Shown here: positions 15,519 to 22,995 of the stretch, in pieces
How the letters are laid out: each line of letters begins with the position of its first letter
Position numbering within the stretch: the stretch's first letter is position 1
Assembly (NCBI RefSeq): GCF_004348335.1
Contig: NZ_SMJW01000078.1
Span: 1 to 32,640 of the forward strand
Source of the DNA: Actinomadura bangladeshensis
GTDB taxonomy: Bacteria > Actinomycetota > Actinomycetes > Streptosporangiales > Streptosporangiaceae
Direction: 5' to 3'
Length of the DNA stretch: 32,640 nucleotides
Position numbers and translations under genes: made by a program
The notes under the pieces: model-generated
Told to the model about the DNA's origin: nothing
Databases searched by the model: none
The model's input: only the letters and a program-made list of their open reading frames with translations

Positions 15519-15542
15519 ATACATCAAATGGCTTTGATGTAT
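15519..15542. promoter_or_regulatory. ArsR-family operator shared by divergent genes
   Basis: ATACATCAAA-TGGC-TTTGATGTAT is a perfect 10+10 inverted repeat. Its core ATCAA-N6-TTGAT is the classic ArsR/SmtB half-site arrangement. The GATGTAT on each strand is also a plausible -10 element, so bound repressor would block both the permease and the fusion gene. Confidence 0.8.
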
Positions 15543-15552
15543 TGTGGCCCGT

Positions 15553-16317
15553 ATGGGCTCTCCGGTTCAAGCCGCTCCAGTGTTCCTGCGGTTGGCCGCC
15601 CACCCGCTGCGGTGGCGGCTGCTGAGCGAGCTGTCCACCGGTGACTACCGGGTTCGCGAGCTGGTGAACCTGATCGGCGAGCCGCAGAACCTGCTCTCCT
15701 ACCATCTGCGGCAGTTGCGCGGCGCGGGGCTCGTGACCGTCCGGCGCAGCAGCTTCGACGCGCGAGACGCCTACTACCACCTCGACCTGGAACGCTGCGC
15801 GCAGGCACTGGCCTCGACCGGCGCCGCCCTGCACCCGGCACTGGGCACCGAAACGCCGCCGGCGCAGAACATTTCGCACCATCGACCCGCAGTGCTGCTC
15901 GCCTGCACCGGCAACAGCGCGCGCTCACCGATCGCCGAGGCCCTGCTGACCCGCCACGGCGGCGGCCGGGTCGAGGCGACCAGCGCCGGCAGCCACCCGA
16001 AGCAGCGGATGCACCCGGAGGCGGTGCGCGTGCTGAACGAGCACTACGGCATCGACATCTCCGGCCGGCGGCCGCGACACCTCGACACGCTGGACGGCCG
16101 CCGCTTCGACTACGTGATCAGCCTGTGCGACAAGGTCCGGGAGGTCTGTCCCGAGTTCGACGGCCATCCCCGGCGCGTCCACTGGAGCATCCCCGACCCG
16201 GCGGCGGCCGGCGAGACCGGGAGTGCGGCCTTCGTCCGCGCGGCGGCGGAGATCGACACCCGCGTCCGCTACCTGCTGCCCCAGATCATCCGTCCACCAC
16301 GGGAGGTTCTGCCATGA
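15553..16317 (+). CDS. ArsR-type HTH fused to low-molecular-weight phosphatase/arsenate reductase
   Basis: 254 aa from ATG 15553 (GTG 15544 would add 3 residues); no Shine-Dalgarno, so probably leaderless just after the operator. Residues 8-85 form an ArsR winged helix: LAAHPLRWRLLSEL, VRELVNLIGEPQNLLSYHLRQLRGAGLV and a wing up to YYHLDL. Residues 113-245 are an LMW-PTP fold: the P-loop CTGNSARS (118-125, Cys118, Arg124), Cys192 and Cys199 in LCDKVREVC, and IPDPA (213-217, Asp215). The three cysteines, with the Cys82-Cys89 spacing of plasmid pI258 ArsC, support a thioredoxin-coupled arsenate reductase. The HTH part has only Cys82 and lacks the ELCVCDL arsenite site, so how it senses ligand is unclear. 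It overlaps the VOC gene by ATGA. Confidence 0.88.
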   Translation: MGSPVQAAPVFLRLAAHPLRWRLLSELSTGDYRVRELVNLIGEPQNLLSYHLRQLRGAGLVTVRRSSFDARDAYYHLDLERCAQALASTGAALHPALGTETPPAQNISHHRPAVLLACTGNSARSPIAEALLTRHGGGRVEATSAGSHPKQRMHPEAVRVLNEHYGIDISGRRPRHLDTLDGRRFDYVISLCDKVREVCPEFDGHPRRVHWSIPDPAAAGETGSAAFVRAAAEIDTRVRYLLPQIIRPPREVLP

Positions 16318-16694
16318 CAACGCCCGATCGGCTCGCGAGCGTCCGCTACCTCGTCGACGACGTCCCGGCGGCCGTCGACTTCTACACGACCCACCTCGGT
16401 TTCACGCTGAACACCAACCCGGGGCCCGCCTTCGCCGACGTCGTGCGCGGGCCGCTGCGGCTGCTGCTGTCCGGCCCCGCCAGCTCGGGCGCCCGCGCCA
16501 CCGCCGACCCGGGCACCCCCGGACGCAACCGCATCCACCTCATCGTCGACGACCTCGACGCCGAGATCGACCGGCTGCGCACCGCCGGACTGCCCTTCCA
16601 GAGCGACCTGGTCTCCGGCCCCGGCGGCCGCCAGATCCTGCTCACCGACCCCGCGGGCAACCTCATCGAACTCTTCGAACCCGCCCACCACTGA
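16314..16694 (+). CDS. VOC (glyoxalase/bleomycin-resistance-like) protein
   Basis: 126 aa from ATG 16314, with GGAGG 7 bases upstream inside the fusion gene and an ATGA overlap, so it is translationally coupled. Two beta-alpha-beta-beta-beta modules are seen: SVRYLVDDVPAAVDFYTTHL and RIHLIVDDLDAEIDRLRTAG, ending in PAGNLIELFEP. Metal ligands are incomplete: His and Glu are present in modules two (RIHLIV, IELFEP), but the usual first-strand His is Ser. The protein has no cysteine, which excludes the ArsI C-As lyase type that needs a Cys pair. Co-expression with the ArsR-ArsC fusion suggests a role in metalloid or electrophile handling, but no reaction can be assigned. Confidence 0.85.
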   Translation: MTTPDRLASVRYLVDDVPAAVDFYTTHLGFTLNTNPGPAFADVVRGPLRLLLSGPASSGARATADPGTPGRNRIHLIVDDLDAEIDRLRTAGLPFQSDLVSGPGGRQILLTDPAGNLIELFEPAHH

Positions 16695-16703
16695 TTCCGC
16701 GAA

Positions 16704-16739
16704 CCGAAAGGCCGCGGGGGCGAGCCCCGCGGCCTTCGG
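16704..16739. terminator. bidirectional terminator hairpin
   Basis: CCGAA(A)GGCCGCGGGG pairs with CCCCGCGGCCTTCGG with one bulged base around a short loop, between the convergent VOC and small membrane-protein genes. Confidence 0.75.
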
Positions 16740-16749
16740 GTCGTGCGGT

Positions 16750-17034
16750 TCAGGCGCTCTGGCGCTCGCCGAACATCGTCCTCACGAACCTGATGAGCAT
16801 GAGGACCGGCAGAATGAACGCGTAGAAGAACATGAAGTACTCGCCGCCGTCGAAGATGAACCCCAGGTACACGGCGTAGCCGAGGAAACCCACTCCGAAA
16901 ACGACGTTGAGCAGCCTTTCACCGGCGCTCTGGCCGCCCCCGATGGCCGCCATGGCGAGCATGGCGAGGCCGGAGACCAGCAGGAACACGACGTACCACG
17001 AGAACGCGGCATCCGCGCTGAAGTCGATATTCAT
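16750..17034 (-). CDS. small three-helix membrane protein, unknown function
   Basis: 94 aa from ATG 17034 with GAGGG 6 bases upstream. Three hydrophobic segments are visible: WYVVFLLVSGLAMLAMAAI (about 13-31), LLNVVFGVGFLGYAVYLGFIF (about 41-61) and YFMFFYAFILPVLMLIRFV (about 66-84), with a basic C-terminal end. I recognise no functional motif. Similar short proteins are common and unassigned in Actinomadura and Streptomyces. It lies alone, convergent with the VOC gene; TATGAT at 17070-17075 on its strand is a possible -10 element. Confidence 0.75.
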   Translation of the reverse strand: MNIDFSADAAFSWYVVFLLVSGLAMLAMAAIGGGQSAGERLLNVVFGVGFLGYAVYLGFIFDGGEYFMFFYAFILPVLMLIRFVRTMFGERQSA

Positions 17035-17492
17035 AACGTCCCTCTGAATGTGCGTGACAAAGCTGGATGATCATAGCGACCCCGGCCCCGTTGATCACCG
17101 GTTGGCCTGATCAGGCCAATCCCGGTCGCGTCCTGGTCTTACCTGCCGGGGCACAGTGCGTCGAAACTGCAGACCATTAGCGGCGGGCGAGAGCGGTCGA
17201 TGCCGTCGGTGCACGGGCCTGGAGAACCGACGCGCACCGGCACTCAGCGTCCGATATTCGTTCCTCTTGGTGACCGTGTACACGACCATTCCGGGAAAGG
17301 CGAGCATCCGCCGGATCATCTGCCTGACCGGCGCCCTCGATGACCACCGGGAACGGCCCGCGCCTGCTGCCGAAGTCGCAGACCATGCCGCGCGAGCTGA
17401 GCAAAGAACGCATGCAGGGGCGGCCCACGCTGTGCGACGGTTGGGGACGACGCGTCCGCGGCGCCGCAACGGCGGATCGAAGGAGGGAACCC
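17035..17492. other. 458-base noncoding stretch with palindrome cluster
   Basis: Between divergent genes. Frames crossing it have no family resemblance or ribosome-binding site. It contains three TGATCA palindromes (17068-17073, 17092-17097, 17108-17113), the last at the centre of a perfect 18-base palindrome, TTGGCCTGATCAGGCCAA (17102-17119). The remaining 370 bases show nothing recognisable; they may be a long leader or decayed coding DNA. Confidence 0.5.
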
Positions 17493-18407
17493 ATGACGGA
17501 GACCCGGGCCGCCGGCGGCGAGATGGACGAGCGGCACCCCGTGATCGCACCGCGGCGGGTGAGGTTCGACTGGTCCGGCACGCCGCTGCACTGGATCCCG
17601 GGCGAGCCGGTCGCCACCCACTTCATCAACACGCTGCACCTGCTGTTGCCGGCCGGTGAACGCTGGTTCGTCCGCGTCTACAAGCAGACGCTGCCGCTGA
17701 TCGGCGAGGACGCGGCCCGGTTGCGCGCCGAGATCAAGGGGTTCATGGGGCAGGAGGCGGTGCACGCCTACTCCCACCAGGGCGTCCTCGACCGCCAGAT
17801 GCTGGAGCGCGGGCTGGACCCGCGGCCGCTCACCCGCAGGATCGAGTGGCTGTTCACCGCGATCCTCGGCGACCGGCCGCCGCTGCCGCTGATCTCGCGC
17901 CGGCGCTGGCTCAACCTGCGCATCGGGATCATCGCCGGGATCGAGCACTACACCGCGGTGCTCGGCCAGTGGATCCTGGACGCCGAGGAACTGGACGCGG
18001 CGGGCGCCGACCCGACCATGATGGACCTGCTGCGCTGGCACGGCGCCGAGGAGGTCGAGCACCGCTCGGTCGCCTTCGACGTCTACCAGTACGTGTCCGG
18101 CGCCTACTGGCGGCGGTTCGTCACCTTCTTCGCCGGTGTGCTCGCGCTGCCGCTGGCCGCCTACGCGGGTTCGGCCTACCTGTGCGCCCGGGACCCGGAA
18201 CTGCACGGCGTCCGCCCCCGTATCCGCGACTACCGCCGCGCCGTCCGCCGCGGGCTGCTGCCCGGCAACCGGTTCATGATCGCGGCAGCGCGCCGCTACC
18301 TCCGGCGCGACTACCACCCGTCCGGCGAGTGCTCCACCCGGAAGGCCCTCGACTACCTGGCGACCTCGCCCGCCGCTCAAGCCGCCGCCACCGGGCGCAG
18401 CGCCTGA
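17493..18407 (+). CDS. PF10118-like predicted metal-dependent hydrolase
   Basis: 304 aa from ATG 17493, chosen for its strong AGGAGGG 5 bases upstream; the frame is open further upstream but without family sequence. Helix-rich protein with Glu/His pairs of a ferritin-like dimetal site: GQEAVHAYSHQ (Glu88, His91), GIEHYTAVLG (Glu151, His152) and WHGAEEVEHRSVAFDVY (His183, Glu187-His190). These match the COG3687/PF10118 family, named as metal-dependent hydrolases though the reaction is not established; di-iron oxygenase-like chemistry is equally possible. A membrane-like stretch FVTFFAGVLALPLAAYAGSA (about 210-229) suggests peripheral membrane contact. It stands alone upstream of a convergent TIGR03086 gene. 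Confidence 0.82.
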   Translation: MTETRAAGGEMDERHPVIAPRRVRFDWSGTPLHWIPGEPVATHFINTLHLLLPAGERWFVRVYKQTLPLIGEDAARLRAEIKGFMGQEAVHAYSHQGVLDRQMLERGLDPRPLTRRIEWLFTAILGDRPPLPLISRRRWLNLRIGIIAGIEHYTAVLGQWILDAEELDAAGADPTMMDLLRWHGAEEVEHRSVAFDVYQYVSGAYWRRFVTFFAGVLALPLAAYAGSAYLCARDPELHGVRPRIRDYRRAVRRGLLPGNRFMIAAARRYLRRDYHPSGECSTRKALDYLATSPAAQAAATGRSA

Positions 18408-18428
18408 CCCGCCGCACCCTCGGCCCCC

Positions 18429-19019
18429 TCAGGCCGAGGGCTGGACGGGCCGGCCGAGCAGGGCGACGAGTTCGGCGATGGGCGGCGCACCGGCGGGTGC
18501 CGGTTGCGCGGGGCCGAACGGCGTCCGGTCCGGGGGGACGTCGGCGAGCTTGGCCCGGGTGAACTCCAGGACCCGCTGGACGATGTCGTCGGGGAATCGG
18601 GGTTCCTGGCCGGTGGCCTGCGCGAGGTCCCACCCGTGGGCGATGGCCTCGGTCGAGCGCATGTGCGCGGCCGCGACGCCCGGCACGGAGCCCATCGGGA
18701 TCTGGAACATCTGGTCCAGCACGCCCGGACGCGACAGTGCGGCGATCAGTTCGCGGGCGCCCTCCCGCTGCACCCCGGCCGGGTCGTCGCCGAGGACGTC
18801 ATTGCTCTTCGGGTCGCGCGCGCTCGGCGGCGCAGGCTCCTCGCCGCGCAGAATCGCGGTGAACAGGCGGTCGCCGATCACCACGTGGTTGACCAGTTCG
18901 CGGACGTTCCAGTCCGTGCAGGGGGTCGGGTTCTTCCACTGGTCGGGGCGGACGCCGGCGACCAGGTCACCGGCCACCGCCAGCAGCGCGGCGAGATCTT
19001 CCACGGGAGACGAGGTCAC
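18429..19019 (-). CDS. TIGR03086-family metal-binding protein (DinB/maleylpyruvate isomerase-like)
   Basis: 196 aa from GTG 19019, with GGAGG 10 bases upstream. The N-terminal signature TPCTDWNVRELVNHVV (about residues 32-47) and HMRSTEAIAHGWDLAQATGQ (about 125-144) supply the conserved His residues of the mycothiol-dependent maleylpyruvate isomerase N-terminal/DinB fold. These proteins bind a divalent metal and are thought to use mycothiol; most members, including this one, have no assigned substrate. It is divergent from the flavin monooxygenase-like gene (19132) across 112 bases holding repeated ACCAT/ATGGT half-sites, so the two may share control. Confidence 0.85.
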   Translation of the reverse strand: MTSSPVEDLAALLAVAGDLVAGVRPDQWKNPTPCTDWNVRELVNHVVIGDRLFTAILRGEEPAPPSARDPKSNDVLGDDPAGVQREGARELIAALSRPGVLDQMFQIPMGSVPGVAAAHMRSTEAIAHGWDLAQATGQEPRFPDDIVQRVLEFTRAKLADVPPDRTPFGPAQPAPAGAPPIAELVALLGRPVQPSA

Positions 19020-19102
19020 GGGCCGAACACCTCCGAGACGGTCGGTAGCGCCAACGCTACTTCCGGTCCCCGACAAAACGAGGAGGCAACCTCTACCGCC
19101 CG

Positions 19103-19134
19103 ACCATACGCAAGAGTATGGTTTCCGTACCATG
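19103..19134. promoter_or_regulatory. overlapping operator half-sites (ACCAT/ATGGT)
   Basis: ACCATAC-GCAAGA-GTATGGT (19103-19122) is a perfect 7+7 dyad. The right half also pairs with ACCAT at 19129-19133, giving ATGGT-TTCCGT-ACCAT that runs into the start codon. Three regularly spaced half-sites suggest two overlapping binding sites, probably for the TetR at 20311. Confidence 0.55.
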
Positions 19135-20298
19135 GAGTATGGAGACGAGATCGTGCGGCGGGTGCGGGAGCTCGCGCCCGTGCTGGCCGAGCGCGCCGAG
19201 GCCGCCGAGGCGGCGCGCCGGCTGCCCGACGCGACCATCGAGGACCTCGCCGCGACCGGGCTGTTCGGAATGCTGGTCCCGGCCCGCTTCGGCGGCCCTG
19301 AACTGGGCTTCGAGGCGATGGCGGCGGCGTGCCGGGAGGCGGGTGCGGCCTGCGCCTCCACCGGATGGCTGTCGGTGATCTACACGCTGCACAACTGGAT
19401 GGTCGGGCTGTTCCCCGAGCAGGCGCAGGCCGAAGTGTGGGCGGAGCGGCCGTACGCGCTGATCCCGTGCGTCCTGTCGCCGTCCGGCACCGCGGAGCCC
19501 GTCGACGGCGGCCACACCGTCACCGGGCGCTGGTCGTGGGGAAGCGGCGTCATGCACGCCGACCACGTGATGGTCATGGCGCTGGTCACCGTCGACGACA
19601 CGATCGAGCCGCGCCTGTTCCTGATGCCGCGCGAGGACGTGACCGTCCACGACGTCTGGCACACCAGCGGCATGCGCGGCACGGGCAGCAACGACATCGA
19701 GGTGCCGGGCGTCTTCGTCCCCGAGCACCGGTCGGTGCCGATGCTGGAGCTGACCGAGGGGCGCTCGCCCGGGTCGCGCGTCCACCCGGCCGCCCTCTAC
19801 CGGACGCCGCTGGTGCCGGTGTTCGCGCTGACCGGCGCGGCACCCGTGCTCGGCGCGGCCGAAGGCGTGCTCGCGCGGTTCGAGGAGCGGATGGCGACGC
19901 GGGTGATGGCCTACAGCGGGGAGCGGCAGCGCGACCTGATGAGCGGGCAGATCCGGTTCGCCGCGGCGACCGCGGACCTCGCCGCCGCCCGGCTGCTGCT
20001 GGAGGACGCGCTCCGGGGCGTCACCGGCGCCATCGCCGAGGGCCGCGCCCTCGACATGGCGGACCGGGCGCGGGCCCGGCTGGTCGCGGCGCACGTGGCG
20101 GCGACCGCCCGGCGGGTCGTGAACGAGGTGTGCTCCGCGGCGGGGGCGAGCGCGCAGTTCACGTCCTCCCCGTTCCAGCGGGCGCAGCGCGATGTGAATA
20201 CGATCTCCGGGCATGTGGTGTTCGATCCGGACGCGTCCTACGCCCTCTACGGCAGGATCGGGCTGGGCCTCGACCCCGGCCGGGTCCTCCTCGTCTGA
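19132..20298 (+). CDS. acyl-CoA dehydrogenase-fold flavin monooxygenase (PF08028-like)
   Basis: 388 aa from ATG 19132; no Shine-Dalgarno, likely leaderless. The three-domain acyl-CoA dehydrogenase fold is evident: an N-terminal helical part with IEDLAATGLFGMLVPARFGG (residues 40-59), a beta domain with GRWSWGSGVMHADHVMV and TSGMRGTGSNDIEVPGVFVP, and a C-terminal helical part ending in FTSSPFQRAQRDVNTISGHVVFDP. The GTGS(N)D segment, the C-terminal R-D-hxxH motif and lack of the catalytic Glu region of true dehydrogenases match Acyl-CoA_dh_2 members such as HsaA or HpaB-like oxygenase components, which hydroxylate with reduced flavin from a partner. No flavin reductase is nearby. It may be co-transcribed with the TetR 12 bases downstream. 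Confidence 0.85.
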   Translation: MEYGDEIVRRVRELAPVLAERAEAAEAARRLPDATIEDLAATGLFGMLVPARFGGPELGFEAMAAACREAGAACASTGWLSVIYTLHNWMVGLFPEQAQAEVWAERPYALIPCVLSPSGTAEPVDGGHTVTGRWSWGSGVMHADHVMVMALVTVDDTIEPRLFLMPREDVTVHDVWHTSGMRGTGSNDIEVPGVFVPEHRSVPMLELTEGRSPGSRVHPAALYRTPLVPVFALTGAAPVLGAAEGVLARFEERMATRVMAYSGERQRDLMSGQIRFAAATADLAAARLLLEDALRGVTGAIAEGRALDMADRARARLVAAHVAATARRVVNEVCSAAGASAQFTSSPFQRAQRDVNTISGHVVFDPDASYALYGRIGLGLDPGRVLLV

Positions 20299-20310
20299 CG
20301 GGCGGCGCGC

Positions 20311-20850
20311 GTGACGACCCGGGCGAGGGTGGCGCGGCGCGACTGGATCGAGGCCGCCTACCAGGAGCTGGCCCGCGCCGGCGAGCGCGGCGTGACGATC
20401 AACGCGCTCGCGGCCAGGCTCGGCGTCACCAAGGGCAGCTTCTACTGGCATTTCACGGACCGCCCCGAGCTGATGCGGGCCCTGCTCGACCGGTGGGCGC
20501 ACGAGCGGACGGACGAGGTGCTCGCGCTGTTCCTCGGCAGCACCACCGACCCGCGCGAACGGCTGCGCCGCATCCAGGCGCTCGGCCGGGAGGTCGCGCC
20601 GATCGACCGGGCGATGCGGCTGTGGGCGCAGCACGAGCCCGCGGCCGAGGAGGCGGTGCGGCACGCCGACCGGGCGCTGCTCGGCCACATCGCCGCCTGC
20701 CTGGAGGACCTCGGGTTCGACGCCGAGGACGCCCGGCTGCGCGCGCTGCTGATGCTGCGCTCGTGGGTCGGCGGCTACCTGATGCCAGGGGAGAACGACC
20801 CCGGCCTGTACGACAACACGCTCGACATCCTGCTGGCACGTCCCAGCTAG
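20311..20850 (+). CDS. TetR/AcrR family regulator
   Basis: 179 aa from GTG 20311, 12 bases after the monooxygenase stop. The N-terminus RRDWIEAAYQELARAGERGVTINALAARLG and the recognition helix VTKGSFYWHFTDRPEL (about residues 38-53) are a textbook TetR domain. The C-terminal half is short and helical, and carries MLRSWVGGYLMP. It is probably in the same transcript as the monooxygenase and the likely binder of the ACCAT/ATGGT array upstream, giving feedback control. Its stop overlaps the convergent hydrolase stop by CTAG (20847-20850). Confidence 0.88.
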   Translation: MTTRARVARRDWIEAAYQELARAGERGVTINALAARLGVTKGSFYWHFTDRPELMRALLDRWAHERTDEVLALFLGSTTDPRERLRRIQALGREVAPIDRAMRLWAQHEPAAEEAVRHADRALLGHIAACLEDLGFDAEDARLRALLMLRSWVGGYLMPGENDPGLYDNTLDILLARPS

Positions 20851-21848
20851 GTCTGGCGAGGCGCGCTGAGGCCGGCGAGGAAGGCGAGCATCGCCTCGTT
20901 GACTTCGCCGGCCGCCTCCATCTGCACGAAGTGGCCGGCGCCTTCGATGATGTGGACGTGCCGTAGGCCCGGCACCAAGCTCTCCATCTGCGTCAAGGCA
21001 CCAGACCCCATCATCTGCAGGACGGGGTCGCGCTCCCCCACAAGGAACATCGTCGGAACGGTGACGGGCTCGTCCGGACGGCTCTGCTTCTCCTCCCAGA
21101 CGTGGTCATAGGCCCGGTACCAGTTGAGGCCGCCCGTGAAGCCCGTCCGGCGGAATTCGTCGACGTAGTACGCGAACTCGTCCTGCGACAACCAGGGCCA
21201 AGGCAGGGGTGGGGCTTCGGGCAGCACATCGAGGTAGCCGTTGCCCTCGCTGGGGTGCTGCCAGATGTCGAGGTATCGGTATCCACCGCTGAGCGCCCAG
21301 AACACGTTCGCCAGGAAACGCTCTGGAGCTGCACCCAACTCCTCGTCCGCAGGCCCGTGCTCCTGGAAATAGTGCACATGGACGAAGTGCTGCTCGGCCA
21401 TCCGCGCGTAAAGCTCCGTGGGCGGACGCGCCGGAACCGGCATGCGCGGCACGCTCAACTGCATCAGCGCCTTGACCCGTCCAGGGGCCCACTGGGGAAG
21501 GTCCCAGACGAGGGCGGCCCCGAAGTCATGCCCGACGAAGACGGCCTCCTCGATACCGAGACCGTCCAGGAGCCCGACCATGTCCGCGACGGTGTGCCGC
21601 CGGTCGTACTCGGCCGGTGAGGCCGGACGACCACTCCGTCCATATCCGCGCATATCGACCGCGATGGCCCGGTACCCGGCCGCCGCCAGCACCGGGAGCT
21701 GATGCCGCCAGCTGTACCAGAGCCCCGGGAACCCGTGGCACATGACCACCGGAAGCCCGTCGCCCTGCTCGGCCACGTGAAGTGTGATGTCGCCGGCGTC
21801 GAGCATCCGATGCCGGACGTCCTCCCCGCCAAGCTCGCCAAGGCTCAT
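20847..21848 (-). CDS. epoxide hydrolase-like alpha/beta hydrolase
   Basis: 333 aa from ATG 21848 (AGGA 9 bases upstream); ATG 21896 would add 16 residues outside the fold. The core has HGFPG (38-42, oxyanion), the RGYGRSGRP segment (68-75), and GHDFGA (106-111) where Asp108 replaces the usual Ser, as in epoxide hydrolases and haloalkane dehalogenases. Late acid VGERDPV and catalytic His in IEGAGHFVQMEAA are present. A cap domain with several Tyr (for example LSGGYRYLDIWQHP, FAYYVDEF) fits epoxide ring activation. The expected reaction is epoxide to diol via an ester intermediate. The gene is convergent with TetR and divergent from the SnoaL-like gene. Codon use is slightly less GC-rich than its neighbours. 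Confidence 0.88.
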   Translation of the reverse strand: MSLGELGGEDVRHRMLDAGDITLHVAEQGDGLPVVMCHGFPGLWYSWRHQLPVLAAAGYRAIAVDMRGYGRSGRPASPAEYDRRHTVADMVGLLDGLGIEEAVFVGHDFGAALVWDLPQWAPGRVKALMQLSVPRMPVPARPPTELYARMAEQHFVHVHYFQEHGPADEELGAAPERFLANVFWALSGGYRYLDIWQHPSEGNGYLDVLPEAPPLPWPWLSQDEFAYYVDEFRRTGFTGGLNWYRAYDHVWEEKQSRPDEPVTVPTMFLVGERDPVLQMMGSGALTQMESLVPGLRHVHIIEGAGHFVQMEAAGEVNEAMLAFLAGLSAPRQT

Positions 21849-21948
21849 GCCGACGATCCTGAGCGCCGGCCGCACCGAGGTCCCTCTCCCTCCCATTCAC
21901 CGGGACACCACTGGACGGCGCCGTCCCCGCGGACGAGAGTCGGCGACC

Positions 21949-22434
21949 ATGCCGAGTCCCGACATCGCCGCGCGCATCGCCCGGCTGGAGGCCATCGAGG
22001 ACATCAAGGCCCTCAAGCACCGCTACCTGAGAGCCTGCGACGCCAAGGACCCCGCGGAGTTCCGGGCCTGCTTCATCGCCTCGGGCGCCTCGATCGACTA
22101 CGGCCGGCTCGGCGCGTTCGACGACGCCGACGGCATCGCCCGGGTGTTCGAGCGGATCGCGCTGCAGAAGATCGACGGCAGGAACGCCATCCTCGACATG
22201 CACCACGCCCTGCACCCGGACATCACCGTCCACGGCGAGACGACCGCGTCCGGACGCTGGACGCTGAAGTTCCGCCAGGTCAACCTGTTCGACAACACCG
22301 AGACCGTCGCGACCGGCGAGTACGACGACGAGTACGTCATCGAGGACGGCCGCTGGAAGATGTCGAAGTGCCACTTCCGCCGCTACTGGTCGATCACCCG
22401 CCCGATCGGCCCGGACTGCCGGATCGACCAGTAG
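21949..22434 (+). CDS. SnoaL/NTF2-like nuclear transport factor 2 family protein
   Basis: 161 aa from ATG 21949. The opening helix IARLEAIEDIKALKHRYLRACDAKD, followed by FRACFIASGASIDYG, is the standard SnoaL_4 start. The later strands ITVHGETTASGRWTLKFRQ and GEYDDEYVIEDGRWKMSKCHFRRYW end as in ring-hydroxylating dioxygenase beta-subunit-like and dehydratase-like members. The cone-shaped fold hosts many small reactions (cyclases, isomerases, dehydratases), so no specific reaction is claimed. No strong ribosome-binding site. It is divergent from the epoxide hydrolase (100 bases) and convergent with the AhpD-like gene, ending 17 bases before its stop. Confidence 0.85.
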   Translation: MPSPDIAARIARLEAIEDIKALKHRYLRACDAKDPAEFRACFIASGASIDYGRLGAFDDADGIARVFERIALQKIDGRNAILDMHHALHPDITVHGETTASGRWTLKFRQVNLFDNTETVATGEYDDEYVIEDGRWKMSKCHFRRYWSITRPIGPDCRIDQ

Positions 22435-22450
22435 ACCGGCGGAAGGCGGC

Positions 22451-22906
22451 TCAGGCGCCGGCCGCGGCGGCGGGGTTGCGGACGGTGACGCTGATCCGGT
22501 TCCAGGCGTTGATCGCCGCGATCGCCATGACGAGGGCGGCGAGGGACTCCTCGTCGTAGTGGTCGGCCGCGTCGTTCCAGACGTCGTCCGGGACCCCGGC
22601 CGGGTTGTCGGCGATCCGCGTGGCCGCCTCGGCGAGGGCGAGCGCCGCCCGCTCCTCGTCGGAGTAGTAGGGCGCCTCGCGCCAGGCCGCCACCGACCAG
22701 AGCCGCTGGTCGGTCTCGCCGGCCTTCTTGGCGTCGGCGGCGTGCATGTTCACGCAGAACGCGCAGCCGTTGATCTGGCTGACCCGCAGCTTGACCAGCT
22801 CCAGGGTGCGCTGCGGGACGGCGGTGCCGCTGATGTAGGACTCCAGCGCGAACATGGCCTGGTAGCCGCCGGCGGCGGACTTGGCGACGTTCATTCGTGC
22901 CTGCAT
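22451..22906 (-). CDS. AhpD-like carboxymuconolactone decarboxylase family peroxidase
   Basis: 151 aa from ATG 22906, with AAGGG 7 bases upstream. The active-site signature NGCAFCVNMHAADAKK gives the CxxC pair Cys48 and Cys51 and the relay His55; the preceding LVKLRVSQI is also conserved. AhpD-type proteins reduce alkyl hydroperoxides or recharge a peroxiredoxin using their thiol pair; this single-domain group (COG2128) is mostly of unproven substrate. An operator-like dyad upstream (22925-22948) resembles the one before the adjacent Rrf2 regulator, so it is likely part of an Rrf2-controlled redox response. Confidence 0.88.
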   Translation of the reverse strand: MQARMNVAKSAAGGYQAMFALESYISGTAVPQRTLELVKLRVSQINGCAFCVNMHAADAKKAGETDQRLWSVAAWREAPYYSDEERAALALAEAATRIADNPAGVPDDVWNDAADHYDEESLAALVMAIAAINAWNRISVTVRNPAAAAGA

Positions 22907-22924
22907 GGTGCTGCCCTTCCTCAA

Positions 22925-22948
22925 ATCCGGACATTGTTCGTCCAGAAT
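22925..22948. promoter_or_regulatory. Rrf2 operator candidate before the AhpD-like gene
   Basis: ATCCGGA-N9-TCCAGAAT closely matches the perfect site at 23482 (ATCCTGGA-N9-TCCAGGAT), with one base lost in the left arm and one changed in the right. It sits 19 bases before the AhpD-like start. Confidence 0.6.
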
Positions 22949-22995
22949 TAACCGATGGGCCGGACGCTCCCCGGGGGGTGGCCGCCGGCCCGTGT

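Noticed and set aside
14143..15537. 464-codon plus-strand frame opposite the APC permease
   Set aside because: Gly/Gln/His-rich shadow; the minus strand encodes a clear permease with a Shine-Dalgarno sequence.
16314..16694. VOC protein as an ArsI C-As lyase
   Set aside because: The protein has no cysteine at all, while ArsI needs a vicinal Cys pair for trivalent organoarsenicals.
17095..17550. Minus-strand frames in the 17035-17492 gap
   Set aside because: No start signal and no family resemblance; they run antisense into a gene with a strong ribosome-binding site.
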